Source: Halobaculum sp. MBLA0147 | GTDB taxonomy: Archaea > Halobacteriota > Halobacteria > Halobacteriales > Haloferacaceae | Direction of reading: 5' to 3' | NCBI RefSeq assembly: GCF_041361345.1 | Contig: NZ_JBGKAD010000001.1 | Location: 2,914,001 to 2,978,000 of the forward strand | DNA length: 64,000 nt | Part shown: piece by piece, positions 41,822 to 50,738 of the stretch | How the letters are laid out: every line of letters begins with the position of its first letter | How positions within the stretch are numbered: the first letter of the stretch is position 1 | The notes under the pieces: generated by a model | Seen by the model: the letters and a program-made list of their open reading frames with translations, nothing else | The model's database searches: none | Told to the model about the DNA's origin: nothing | Translations under genes and position numbers: made by a program

Positions 41822-42196
41822 GACCGTGGCGCCACGGACGACGGTCTCGCTGGCGCTACCCAGCATCGCCCGCTCGACGCGCCCGGCGCCGTGGTGGCCC
41901 ATCACCACGTGGTCGACCTGCTCGTCTGCGACGTAGGCGAGCAGCTCCTTGGCGGCCGCGCGGGCGCTGCGGACGGACATCTCAGTCGTCTGGCGCAGTT
42001 CCACCTCCGCGGTCACGTCGCTGTCGGCGAGCACCTCGCGAGCGCGGTCGAAGATCTCCTCGGTCGCGGCGGTCTCGCCGTCGGAGACGTGGACGGCGTG
42101 GAGTTCGGCGTCGTACCGCGCCGCCAGGTCGGCGGCGAACGCCAGTGCCCGCATACTGTTGTCCGATCCGTCGATAGCCGCGAGGACGTGGTCCAT
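41801..42196 (-). CDS. Universal stress protein UspA family
   Basis: The 131-residue protein is one Usp domain: V-L-A-A-I-D-G-S-D-N-S start, H-A-V-H-V-S-D middle, and the nucleotide-binding G-H-H-G-A-G-R-V-E-R-A-M-L-G-S-A-S-E near 100, ending V-P-V-T-V-V. ATP-binding type is likely because the G-x-x-G-x(9)-G-S motif is present. Its role in stress is not specific. It converges with mscS, and its 3' end is partly duplicated downstream. Confidence 0.9.
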   Translation of the reverse strand: MDHVLAAIDGSDNSMRALAFAADLAARYDAELHAVHVSDGETAATEEIFDRAREVLADSDVTAEVELRQTTEMSVRSARAAAKELLAYVADEQVDHVVMGHHGAGRVERAMLGSASETVVRGATVPVTVVP

Positions 42197-42312
42197 ACCT
42201 CCGAGAGACGCCGCGGGAGAGAAGAACCTACCGCCGTCGGTGCGTCGTCCCCGGCGACACGCCCCCGTCGGCCGCGAAGCGGCGTCGCCGACACGTCACC
42301 GCCGTCGACACG

Positions 42313-43284
42313 TCACCGCCGGAGGGCAGACAGCGCCTCCGCCGCCTCGCGTGCCGCCGCGAGGTGGTCGCGAGCGGCGCGCGGGTCCGACGCGGCGGCC
42401 CCGCGTCTGGCGTGTTCCGCGACCGCCGCGGTCAGCGACTCGCGTGCGGCCGCCAGGTCACCCGGTGTCGGCTCCGCCGTGCCCGGCGCGCCCGACGCGT
42501 CGTCTGCGACCGGCCGTTCGTCGCGCGTGTCCGGCTGTCGTGTCCGGTCGCGTCGCGTCGCAGGGTCGGTGGTCTGTTCGCGTCGCGTCGCAGGGTCGGT
42601 GGTCTGTTCGCGTCGCGTCGCGGGTTCCGTGGTTCGCTCGCGCCGTGTCGCGGGTTCCGTGGTCCGGTCGCGCCGCGGTGTCGGCTCGGTGGTTCGCTCC
42701 CGCCGTGTCGCGGGCTGGGTGGCCCGTTCGTCCCGCGTGGCGGGCCGTCGGGTGTCGTCCCGACGTGTGGCGGGGGGCTGTGCGTCGCCAGTCTCGGCGT
42801 CGGTGGTCGCGGCGCCCGTCTCTCGACTCGACGGCGTCGCCTCTCGACGCACGTCGTTCGGTGTCGTCTGGTTCTCGGTCGCCGTCTGGCGGTCCTCCCC
42901 CGCGGATCGTTCGTCGGCCGCCGGCGCCCGCTCGTCGCCGGAGGCGACCCGTCCGTCGTCCGCAGTCTGCCCACGCTCCCCGTTCGCGGTCGTCTCGTCG
43001 GCACCCGTCGCCTGCTCGGCGGCAGCGGCGGCGCCGTCACCCTCGGCGGAACAGCTCGGACAGAACACCTGGCCGTTCTGGCGGAACAGTGGGTCGCCAC
43101 AGGTGTCACAGTGCTTGTTCGTCATCGTCGCGCCCTTCAGCAGGAGTTCGCTCATCCGCTGTGTCGACTCCCGCTTCTGGGCGTCGTCGCCGTACTTCTC
43201 CTCGAGTTTGCGGCGCTCCGCCTCGCGGTCGAAGCCGTCGTCGGCACTGTCGTCGGCTCGGTCACCGTCGTCGCTGTCGCTCAT
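42313..43284 (-). CDS. Sjogren/scleroderma autoantigen 1 (p27) family zinc protein with decapeptide repeats
   Basis: The 323-residue protein has an N-terminal helix (R-R-K-L-E-E-K-Y-G-D-D) and a zinc ribbon near 57-78 (M-T-N-K-H-C-D-T-C-G then F-C-P-S-C), the pattern of the autoantigen p27 family. The middle (about 90-250) is disordered, with about eight ten-residue units of the type R-R-E-R-T-T-E-P-A-T. A helical C-terminus (A-A-A-R-E-S-L-T-A-A-V-A-E-H-A) closes it. The p27 role in archaea is unknown. The ATG at 43284 is clear. Confidence 0.8.
   Translation of the reverse strand: MSDSDDGDRADDSADDGFDREAERRKLEEKYGDDAQKRESTQRMSELLLKGATMTNKHCDTCGDPLFRQNGQVFCPSCSAEGDGAAAAAEQATGADETTANGERGQTADDGRVASGDERAPAADERSAGEDRQTATENQTTPNDVRREATPSSRETGAATTDAETGDAQPPATRRDDTRRPATRDERATQPATRRERTTEPTPRRDRTTEPATRRERTTEPATRREQTTDPATRREQTTDPATRRDRTRQPDTRDERPVADDASGAPGTAEPTPGDLAAARESLTAAVAEHARRGAAASDPRAARDHLAAAREAAEALSALRR
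42530..42760 (-). repeat. 30-base in-frame repeat coding for decapeptides
   Basis: Units of 30 bases, two of them containing an identical 25-base run starting CGTCGCAGGGTCGGTGG, code for R-R-E-Q-T-T-D-P-A-T and relatives. About eight imperfect copies are visible, and they drift mainly at two or three codons. Confidence 0.85.
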
Positions 43285-43423
43285 ACTCGCGTGAAGACGG
43301 GCGAGAGCGAAAAGTCGACTGGATACCGACTGGTCTCGCGCCCGGACGACTGGTGCTCGTCCGCTCGATGGACCCCGACGGACGGACAGAGTGACCGACA
43401 GTCGCTCGGTCGACTCGGCCGAC

Positions 43424-44689
43424 TCACCCGCTCGGTGGGAGCCGGATCGACACCCGTGTCCCCCCGAGGTCGCTGTCGCCGACGGCGACCGCGCCGTCGG
43501 AACTCCGGACGATCCACCGGGTGAGCCACAACCCGAGGCCGTCGCTGTGTGTCAGCGGCGTCTCGGTGTCGGCTGTGAGCACGCGCCGTTCCGTCGCCGG
43601 CAACCCCGGACCGTCGTCGGCGACGTGGACCACCACCCACTCGCGCCCGTCGGCGGTCTCCCGCGTCACGTCGACGGCGACTCGCGGTTCCGCGGTGTCG
43701 TTGTGTTCCAGCGCGTTGTCGAGGACGTTGTCCAGCGCGTACGGCAACAGGTCGTGTGCCTCGACGGGAACCGTCTCCGGCGTGTCGACGGACACTTCGG
43801 CGGCCGGACAGCCGTCCCGGTGTCGCCCGACGCGGTCGCGCACCACCGCGGCGAGGTCGAACGTCGTCGACTCCGCCGGCTCCCCCTCCAACTGTTCGAC
43901 GGTACGGGCGGTGTCGCTCAAGGCGACGATGTTCGACAGCCGTTCTTCGATCACCGCCACGTGCTCGTCGTCGACGGCCGGGTCGTCCGCCAGCATCGCC
44001 AACCGCCCCCGAGCGACGTTCACGTCCGTCCGGATGTTGTGTCGGAGGACGCGGTTGAGCACGGCGAGTCGCTGTTCGCGCTGCCGGCGCTCGGTCACGT
44101 CGCTGACGGCGAACACCGCCCCGTCCAGCGACCCCTCGTCCGTCTCGACGGGCGCTCCCCAGACGCGCACGTCGCGGACGGCGCCGTTCTCGTGGACGTG
44201 TCGGGTCTCGACGCCGTGGAGGCGCTCGCCGGCCGCCAGCCGCGAGAGGAACTCGTCGGGGCTCGCGTCGCCGTCCGACCCGCCGTCCGCGACCCGCTCG
44301 TCCGACACGGCCAGCGCCTGCGGGTAGCGCTCCCCGCGCATCTCCGTGTCCGACCACCCGAACAGGCGCCGTGCGCCGTCGTTCCACACGCGAATCCGAC
44401 CGTCGCCGTCGACGACGACGATGGCGACCGGGACCGTCTCCACAACCGTCGCGAACCGCGTGACCAGTCGTTCGACCGCCTCCGTCAACACCGACACCTG
44501 TCCGGCCGTGTCGATCTCCTCGCGCAACACGGCGACCAACTCCGAGAGGAGGTCGTCGGTCAACGCCTCGCGGTCGGCCGTCGCCCGCGCGTCGTAGGCG
44601 TCCAACAGCGCGCGTTGGGCCTCCGTGTACCCCTCCTCGGAGAGCACCCGGAACAGGTTCCCCACGAGTTGCCCGGTGTGATCCGACAT
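43424..44689 (-). CDS. PAS sensor histidine kinase
   Basis: The 421-residue protein has a helical N-terminus (1-75), one PAS domain (about 80-200, V-P-V-A-I-V-V-V-D-G-D-G-R-I-R-V-W-N), a HisKA-like helix with V-L-R-H-N-I-R-T-D (His near 217), and an HATPase (D-N-V-L-D-N-A-L-E-H-N, A-D-D-G-P-G-L, S-D-G-L-G-L-W-L). No membrane segment is seen. The L-R-H-N motif is common in haloarchaeal kinases. No response regulator is adjacent. An inverted repeat overlaps its start codon. Confidence 0.88.
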   Translation of the reverse strand: MSDHTGQLVGNLFRVLSEEGYTEAQRALLDAYDARATADREALTDDLLSELVAVLREEIDTAGQVSVLTEAVERLVTRFATVVETVPVAIVVVDGDGRIRVWNDGARRLFGWSDTEMRGERYPQALAVSDERVADGGSDGDASPDEFLSRLAAGERLHGVETRHVHENGAVRDVRVWGAPVETDEGSLDGAVFAVSDVTERRQREQRLAVLNRVLRHNIRTDVNVARGRLAMLADDPAVDDEHVAVIEERLSNIVALSDTARTVEQLEGEPAESTTFDLAAVVRDRVGRHRDGCPAAEVSVDTPETVPVEAHDLLPYALDNVLDNALEHNDTAEPRVAVDVTRETADGREWVVVHVADDGPGLPATERRVLTADTETPLTHSDGLGLWLTRWIVRSSDGAVAVGDSDLGGTRVSIRLPPSG

Positions 44690-44704
44690 TTAGGTCTGCC
44701 TAAA
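44689..44704. promoter_or_regulatory. Palindrome at a histidine kinase start
   Basis: TTTAGG-TCTG-CCTAAA is a perfect 6-base inverted repeat beginning at the first base of the kinase ATG. It could bind a regulator of the kinase or of the divergent helicase gene 80 bases away. Confidence 0.5.
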
Positions 44705-44783
44705 CGATGCCCCGGTTAACGATTGTCGTCTCGGGGACGCGGGCGCCGTCAACCCTTCATACCGTCGGGGCCGAACGGGTGGT

Positions 44784-46952
44784 GTGGCGACGACAGACGA
44801 CCACCTGCGGTTCTTCCCGTACGAGGAGCCGTACCCGAACCAGCGGGAGGCGATGGACCGGGTCGGCAACGCCCTCGCCCGCGGACAGGACGTGCTGTTC
44901 GAGGGGGCACCCGGCACCGGGAAGACGCTCTCGGCGCTGGTGCCCGCGCTCCAGCACGCCCGCGAGGAGGACCGCACGGTCGTCATCACGACGAACGTCC
45001 ACCAGCAGATGCGGCAGTTCGTGGAGGACGCCCGCGCGATCAACGCCGTCGAGCCGATCAACGCCGTCGTGTTCCGCGGGAAGTCCTCGATGTGTCACAT
45101 CGACGTGGACTACCAGGAGTGTCAGACGCTCCGCGACACCACCCGCTCGCTCGTCGAGGACCGCGAGGAACGCGAACAGCTCGAGGACCGCGCCGAGGAG
45201 CTCCAAGACCGCCTGCGCGAGGGGGACGACGAGGCCGCGGAGGCGTACGAGGCGATCACGGAGGAACTCGACCAACTGGAGGACACCATCGACGAGGAGG
45301 CGGCGAACGTCTGTGACTACTACCGGCAGAACCTCACGGCGAACACCGACGAGTTCTTCGCGTGGCTGTTCGACGACGTGCGCACCCCCGACGAGATCTA
45401 CCAGTACGCCGGCGAACGGGGCTTCTGCGGCTACGAACTGCTCAAGGAGGGGATGGAGGACGTGGAGCTGGTGGTGTGTAACTACCACCACCTGCTGGAC
45501 CCGACGATCCGCGAGCAGTTCTTCCGGTGGCTCGACCGCGACCCGGAACAGGTGATCACCGTCTTCGACGAGGCGCACAACGTCGAGGACGCCGCCCGCG
45601 ACCACGCGACGCGGACGCTGACGGAGAACACTCTCCAGTCGGCACTGGACGAACTCGAAGAGACGGACGACTCGCGTGCCGAGCCCGCCCGCAACGTGTT
45701 GGCGGCGTTCACCGAGGCGCTGCGAGAGACGTACGACGACGCCCTGGGGTTCGGGGAACGCGAGCGCGTCGAGGAGGACTGGCACGACCTCTCGGTCGCC
45801 AACGAGAGTCGTCGCGACGATCTCACGCTGGCGTTCCTCGACCGCTACGAGGGCCGGGGGATCAGAGCCGAGTGTGACCTCGCGCTGCAACTCGGGAAGC
45901 GACTCGACGAACAGTACGAGGAGGCGTACCGCGACGGGGAGGCGGCGACGCGGCGCGAGTGTCACCTGCTCCAGGCGGCGGGGTTCGTCGCCTCGTGGAT
46001 GGACGACAGCGGCGAACTCGGCCAACACCCGGTGGTGGCGGTGCGGCGCGACGCCGGCACCGGCGACGTGTACGGTCGCGCGGAGCTGTACACCTGTATC
46101 CCGCGACAGGTCACGGAGGAGCTGTTCTCCGAGGTGTACGCCTCCGTGTTGATGTCCGCGACGCTGCGGCCGTTCGACGTGACCGAGGACGTACTCGGCC
46201 TCGACACCCCGGCGACCCTGGCGTACGAACTCGCGTACCCGCCGGAACACCGCCGGACGTACGCCGTCCAGACGCCGGCACTGTTCGCCTCCGAGCGGGA
46301 CGACCCCGCCACACAGGAGACGGTCGCGTCGACGCTGGCCGACGCCGTGCGGATGACGCCCGGCAACTCGCTGTTGTTCTTCCCGTCGTACGCGGAGGCC
46401 GAGCGGTACCACGAACTGCTGTCGGGGGGGCCGGTCGGGAGTCGCCTCATGCTCGACGAGCCGGGGACGCGGACGGAGGACCTGCGCAGTCGGTTCGTCT
46501 CTCACGAGGACGCGACGCTGTTCACCTCGCTGTGGGGGACACTCGCCGAGGGCGTGAGCTTCGACGGGGACGCGGCCCGGACCGTCGCGGTCGTCGGGGT
46601 GCCGTACCCACACCTCTCCGAGCGGATGGAGGCGGTCCAAGACGCCTACGACCGGGCGTTCGCGGAGCGGTCGCGCGACGCCGGCTGGGAGTACGCCGTC
46701 GAGATCCCGACGATCCGCAAGACGCGGCAGGCGCTGGGGCGCGTCATCCGCTCGCCAGAGGACTACGGGGTACGACTGCTGCTCGACAAGCGGTACACGA
46801 CCGCGGACATGGGAGAGTACTCCGTCCGCGACACGTTCCCGCCGGAGGAGGCGTCCGAGATCGTGGACGTGGCCCCGGAGAAACTGCGGTTCGGGATGTT
46901 GAACTTCTACGGCGACCACGACGCCTACGACGGCTCGCCGCCCGACCCGTGA
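44784..46952 (+). CDS. XPD/Rad3-family DNA helicase
   Basis: The 722-residue helicase has Walker A G-A-P-G-T-G-K-T-L near residue 42. Four Cys of an Fe-S cluster lie near 104, 113, 177 and 215 (S-M-C-H, Q-E-C-Q, V-C-D-Y, F-C-G-Y). The D-E-A-H box is near 262, and motifs V-VI follow (G-T-L-A-E-G-V-S-F-D-G, Q-A-L-G-R-V-I-R-S). It unwinds DNA 5'-3' in repair; in archaea its link to nucleotide excision repair is probable but not proven. The acidic arch (about 130-175) is typical. The GTG at 44784 follows TTCATAC by about 26 bases. Confidence 0.9.
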   Translation: MATTDDHLRFFPYEEPYPNQREAMDRVGNALARGQDVLFEGAPGTGKTLSALVPALQHAREEDRTVVITTNVHQQMRQFVEDARAINAVEPINAVVFRGKSSMCHIDVDYQECQTLRDTTRSLVEDREEREQLEDRAEELQDRLREGDDEAAEAYEAITEELDQLEDTIDEEAANVCDYYRQNLTANTDEFFAWLFDDVRTPDEIYQYAGERGFCGYELLKEGMEDVELVVCNYHHLLDPTIREQFFRWLDRDPEQVITVFDEAHNVEDAARDHATRTLTENTLQSALDELEETDDSRAEPARNVLAAFTEALRETYDDALGFGERERVEEDWHDLSVANESRRDDLTLAFLDRYEGRGIRAECDLALQLGKRLDEQYEEAYRDGEAATRRECHLLQAAGFVASWMDDSGELGQHPVVAVRRDAGTGDVYGRAELYTCIPRQVTEELFSEVYASVLMSATLRPFDVTEDVLGLDTPATLAYELAYPPEHRRTYAVQTPALFASERDDPATQETVASTLADAVRMTPGNSLLFFPSYAEAERYHELLSGGPVGSRLMLDEPGTRTEDLRSRFVSHEDATLFTSLWGTLAEGVSFDGDAARTVAVVGVPYPHLSERMEAVQDAYDRAFAERSRDAGWEYAVEIPTIRKTRQALGRVIRSPEDYGVRLLLDKRYTTADMGEYSVRDTFPPEEASEIVDVAPEKLRFGMLNFYGDHDAYDGSPPDP

Positions 46953-47035
46953 GGCCGAAGTCGGGTGACCGCCCGACCGCGGTGGCTGGACTACGGAACC
47001 CCCGGTCGGACCGCCGACTCCGCGCCCACCGCGAG

Positions 47036-47812
47036 TCAGACGGTGTTCGTGAACCCGCCGTCGACCAACAGCGAGGCGCCGGTGACGTACCGGGCCATGT
47101 CGCTGGCGAGGAAGACGACCGCGTCGGCCACGTCCTCCGGACGGCCCACCCGGTCGAGCGGCGTGTCGGCGACGAACTCCTCTTCGACCGGTGACCCGAT
47201 CATCCCCGAGTCCTCGATGGACATCGCAGTCTCCGTCAGCCCCGGGTGGACGGCGTTGACACGCACGTCCGGTCCCAGATCCGCCGCCATCCCGTAGGTG
47301 AGCAGCCTGACGCCACCCTTCGCGGCCGAGTAGGGGGTCACGCCGCCGTACCCCTCCATCCCGGCCGCACTGGTGACGTTGACGATCGCACCCGAAGTGT
47401 CGTCGGCCGCCATCTTGCTCGCCGCCACCTTCGAGGCGTAGAACGTCCCGTCGAGCACGACGCTGCGGACTGCGCGGTACGCCTCGGGATCCGCCTCGTG
47501 GAACGGCCCCATCGGCCCCGCCACACCGGCGTTGTTCACCAGCGTGTCGACGCCGCCGAACTCGTCGGCCGCCTCCACGGCGCGTCGCACGTCGTCGAGG
47601 TCGGTCACGTCACAGTCGACGTGTGTCGCACGCCGATCCGTCTCCGCCGCGATCAGTTCGTGTGTGGGTCGGCCGTCGAGCCGCGGCTCCGTCCGCACGT
47701 CCGCGACGACCACGTCGGCTCCCTCCTCGGCGAACCGCCGCGCCACGGCACGACCGATTCCACTCGCCGCCCCCGTCACCACTGCCGTCCGATCCGCGAG
47801 TAACGTCGACAC
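47036..47812 (-). CDS. Short-chain dehydrogenase/reductase (glucose/ribitol dehydrogenase type)
   Basis: The 258-residue protein has V-T-G-A-A-S-G-I-G-R at the start, D-V-T-D near 70, N-N-A-G near 92, V-T-S-A-A-G and the catalytic Y-S-A-A-K, then D-V-R-V-N-A-V-H-P-G and a C-terminal G-A-S-L-L-V-D-G-G-F. It is a classical NAD(P)-dependent SDR. The substrate is unknown. The GTG at 47812 is a plausible leaderless start. It converges with the XPD gene. Confidence 0.88.
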   Translation of the reverse strand: MSTLLADRTAVVTGAASGIGRAVARRFAEEGADVVVADVRTEPRLDGRPTHELIAAETDRRATHVDCDVTDLDDVRRAVEAADEFGGVDTLVNNAGVAGPMGPFHEADPEAYRAVRSVVLDGTFYASKVAASKMAADDTSGAIVNVTSAAGMEGYGGVTPYSAAKGGVRLLTYGMAADLGPDVRVNAVHPGLTETAMSIEDSGMIGSPVEEEFVADTPLDRVGRPEDVADAVVFLASDMARYVTGASLLVDGGFTNTV

Positions 47813-48250
47813 GCGGTGGAGTACCCGAGGTCGTGTATTGTGCTTTTCGGGTAGTTATCTCTAACGATAACGTCGTTCGAGGTCGGTCCTACACTCCCGG
47901 TGCCGTTCTCATCCGAGTACGCGAGAGCGGTCGGTCGGCGGTGTCGTGGTGTCGAGACGGTGGCTCGGTCGGAACGTCTCGTCAGACGGGGCTCGGCGGG
48001 GGTAACTGCTCGTCATCGCCACCGTACCGAGACTCCAGGGGCGGTGCAGTTAAACCCGCCGTCACCGCCGCGTCGTCGTGACTGTCGACCGGTCCATCTC
48101 GGTCACCGTCGAGTCGTCGCGGTCCGCTCTCTCGGTGGTCGTGTCGTCGCCACTACGGAGCCGTCGCTCGTGGGTGTCAGAAATGAAGCCGGTCCCGTCG
48201 TGAGACGGAGAACGTCGTTGTGTCCCGATACCGCGAGTCGTGTTCCAGAC
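47813..48250. other. 438-base region without an assured gene
   Basis: Near its left end a palindrome GTTATC-TCTAAC-GATAAC (47854-47871) sits near the SDR promoter. Further on, GTTAAAC (48049-48055) precedes by 23-29 bases the GTG at 48078. That GTG opens a 41-codon frame ending at 48203 (V-T-V-D-R-S-I-S-V-T...). The frame has no family likeness, so it is not listed as a gene. Confidence 0.6.
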
Positions 48251-48445
48251 TTACAGACGGGTGAGGTCCTTCGCGCGCGGACCCTTCTCCGCCTGCTCGA
48301 TCTCGAACTCGACTTCCTGGCCTTCCTCGAGGTCCGGACCGCCGACGTCCTCCATGTGGAAGAACACGTCCTCGTCCGAGTCCTCAGTCGAAATGAATCC
48401 GTAGCCGCCAGTGTCGTTGAAGAAGTCAACCTTTCCGGTCGCCAT
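48251..48445 (-). CDS. cspA: Cold-shock domain protein
   Basis: The 64-residue protein is one cold-shock domain with RNP1 G-Y-G-F-I and RNP2 V-F-F-H, preceded by G-K-V-D-F-F-N. It binds single-stranded nucleic acid, likely as an RNA chaperone. The last residues D-L-T-R-L are typical. Its ATG sits 22-35 bases after a CTTATACG element on the minus strand, so it is leaderless or nearly so. Confidence 0.95.
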   Translation of the reverse strand: MATGKVDFFNDTGGYGFISTEDSDEDVFFHMEDVGGPDLEEGQEVEFEIEQAEKGPRAKDLTRL

Positions 48446-48704
48446 TGCAACTCCACCGACGCCGGACGGACGTATAAGCCTTCCGAAGAGCGGGCGTGGG
48501 TGGGGGAGAAGATACGCGGTTCTCACCCCGACGAGACCGAGTATTTCGGCACTTCGGGGCCGAAACGGTCCTCGTGTCGACCGGACGCCCGTCCGAGCCG
48601 CACCGACCGCGGAGTCGCCGCGAGCGGGCAGACGGGCGTCGACGGGGGAGGAGAACACACGAGTTTTTGTCGTCGCCGCGCCGACGTTGCGAGCGTGATC
48701 GCAG

Positions 48705-48992
48705 GTGAGTGACGGGACCGACGGAGACGACGGAGGCGGCGCGACGGACGGGCGACCCCGGAGTGCGACCGAGGTGACGGACTCCGGGACGGCCGCCGGC
48801 GGTCGACGAGACACGGCGAGTGGCGACCCAGAGTACGACGTCCCGAGTCGGCCGTCGATCGGCGACCGACTCGTCGGCGGTGCGGCGGACAAGCCGGTGT
48901 TGGCGGTGTTCGTCGTGATCCTCCTCGTCCTCGCGGTCGGGTTCCTCGCGGCCAGCCTCTTCGTGGCTGCACAGTTCCTCGGCCTGTTGTGA
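48705..48992 (+). CDS. Small single-span membrane protein
   Basis: The 95-residue protein has an acidic Gly-rich first half (1-58) and one hydrophobic helix ([18 protein letters not shown]), typical of the haloarchaeal DUF-type short membrane proteins. No function is recognised. The GTG at 48705 follows a GTTTTTGTC element by about 40 bases. Confidence 0.65.
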   Translation: MSDGTDGDDGGGATDGRPRSATEVTDSGTAAGGRRDTASGDPEYDVPSRPSIGDRLVGGAADKPVLAVFVVILLVLAVGFLAASLFVAAQFLGLL

Positions 48993-49121
48993 CCCTCGCG
49001 AGCGGCGCGACGCTCGGTCGGCGGCGGGACCCGAGGTGGACGACTGACTCCTCGACGGACGACACGACCGGAGACGGGAGACACGACCTGGAACGGGAGG
49101 ACACGACACGAGACCGCGGAC

Positions 49122-49538
49122 TCACTCCTCGACGGCCAACACGAACTCCAGCGACGCGCCGTCGGCCAGCGCCGTCGCGAGGTCGCGGTCGAGGTCGGCC
49201 GCGGCACCGTCGGCGTCGACCACCACCGTCCGGTCGTCGACGTACTCGCTCGTCCGACACACCAGACTCCGCTCGCTCTCGAAGGTCAACTCGGGGTCGC
49301 CACGACCGGTCGCCGTCCACGTCTCGCCGTCGACGCGAACCGTCGCGGTGATCGTCGCCGACGCGTCGCGACACGCCGCGACGAACGCGTCGTCGAACGA
49401 CGCCGGCGCGCGGTCGGCCTCGACCGCGAGGATACAGTCACCTGCGGGCGTGAGCCAGTCGTCCGTCGTCACCTCGAAGGTACTCTCGTGGGCCGCCGAG
49501 ACGTGTTCGTGTCCCGTGGCCGTCACGACTTCTCGCAC
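49122..49538 (-). CDS. DUF371 family protein
   Basis: The 138-residue protein starts [20 protein letters not shown], then [14 protein letters not shown], the pattern of archaeal DUF371. It is probably a beta-rich fold. The function is not known. The GTG at 49538 was chosen because the conserved region starts there. It is the last gene on the same strand as the DUF368-aglB pair, 119 bases downstream. Confidence 0.8.
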   Translation of the reverse strand: MREVVTATGHEHVSAAHESTFEVTTDDWLTPAGDCILAVEADRAPASFDDAFVAACRDASATITATVRVDGETWTATGRGDPELTFESERSLVCRTSEYVDDRTVVVDADGAAADLDRDLATALADGASLEFVLAVEE

Positions 49539-49657
49539 ACACGCCTCTCGTGGACTCGGAGAGAAGTGTACTCCGATCTGGCGTGGATCGAGACTCGACA
49601 CTCGCCACACGGGACTTCGGGACTCGACCCTCACCACACGAGGTGGACTTCGCCGCG

Positions 49658-50734
49658 TCAGATGTCCACGTCACCCGCGAGCCGGTCCAACGCCAGCACG
49701 ACGACGGCGCCGGCGGCGGCGGCGACGAGGAACGCGCCGACGACGGTCGGCGTCCACGACCGCCCGGCCTCCGCGAGTGCGGTCGTCGTCCCGGCGACCG
49801 GTGCACGCAACGCACCCACGACCAGGCCGACGAGGAACGTCGTCGTCGTCCGCCGGTCGCGAGCCAACGCCGCCCGCACCACCCGCGCCACCGACAGGAG
49901 GCCGACGACCCCGCCCGCGACGAATACGGCGACGGTGACGACGAGCGGACCCAACTCGGGTGCCGACCCGCCGGTCGCGACCGTCGACAGCGCCGTCAGC
50001 AGCTCCTTCAGCGCCCCCGACATGCGCTCGTACTGCCCGATGATCACGAGGATCAACGACCCGGAGATCCCGGGCAACAGCATCGCGCTCACCGCGAGCG
50101 CCCCGGCGAGGAACGTCGCGGGCAGCGACCCGCTCAGTGCCGCCCGTGCACTCCCCGAGGCGACGCCGGCGATCGCGACGGCGGCGAGGAAGGCGACGAG
50201 ACCGCGCGTCTCGTCGACTGCGACGGCGTCTCTGAGCACCCACACGGAGGCGGCGATCAACCCGAAGAACGCGCCGAACGTGATCGCCGGCGCCGTCGTC
50301 AACGCCGTGTTCACCGACGGAACGACGATCAACACGGCCGTCACGAGTCCCGCACCGAGCGTCAGGAGGAAGGGCACGTCCGCCTCGCGGAGTGTCTCGA
50401 CGAGGGCGTCCGGTCCCCGTCCGAGATCGGCGAGTAGCCGACGTGCGAGTGACGGGTCGACCGCCGATACCGCCGCGACGAGCCGGTCGTAGATCCCCGT
50501 GATGAGTGCGACGGTCCCACCGGAGACGCCGGGAACGCCGTCCGCAGTTCCCATCGCGAACCCACGGAGGTACGCTCCCGGCGTCGACACGTCGCCCTCG
50601 ACGACCGCCTCTGTCGACGGTTCCGATCCGGTCCCACCGGGGTGAGTCGGCGTCGTGTCGTCGACGGCCGACGACTCGGCGTCGTCGACTCCCGCCGCTC
50701 CAGTCCCGCCGTCGGGCGACGTGTCACTCGTCAT
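49658..50734 (-). CDS. DUF368 polyprenyl-phosphate transporter-like membrane protein
   Basis: The 358-residue protein has an acidic tail (1-50) and the DUF368 fold: G-F-A-M-G-T-A-D-G-V-P-G-V-S-G-G-T near 57, then about eight membrane segments with the second conserved motif L-L-P-G-I-S-G-S near 224. Bacterial members (PopT) flip undecaprenyl phosphate back to the cytosolic face after glycan transfer. Here it starts four bases past the aglB stop, so it is probably cotranscribed with the oligosaccharyltransferase that frees dolichol phosphate. The inference is that it recycles that carrier. Its exact lipid is unproven. Confidence 0.82.
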   Translation of the reverse strand: MTSDTSPDGGTGAAGVDDAESSAVDDTTPTHPGGTGSEPSTEAVVEGDVSTPGAYLRGFAMGTADGVPGVSGGTVALITGIYDRLVAAVSAVDPSLARRLLADLGRGPDALVETLREADVPFLLTLGAGLVTAVLIVVPSVNTALTTAPAITFGAFFGLIAASVWVLRDAVAVDETRGLVAFLAAVAIAGVASGSARAALSGSLPATFLAGALAVSAMLLPGISGSLILVIIGQYERMSGALKELLTALSTVATGGSAPELGPLVVTVAVFVAGGVVGLLSVARVVRAALARDRRTTTTFLVGLVVGALRAPVAGTTTALAEAGRSWTPTVVGAFLVAAAAGAVVVLALDRLAGDVDI

Positions 50735-50738
50735 CGTC

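Noticed and set aside
42530-42760. Regular repeats that might be a CRISPR array
   Set aside because: The units abut without unique spacers and stay in the coding frame of a decapeptide repeat.
48078-48203. A 41-codon frame behind a TATA-like box
   Set aside because: Not listed as a gene because it has no family likeness or hydrophobic pattern; kept only as a finding.
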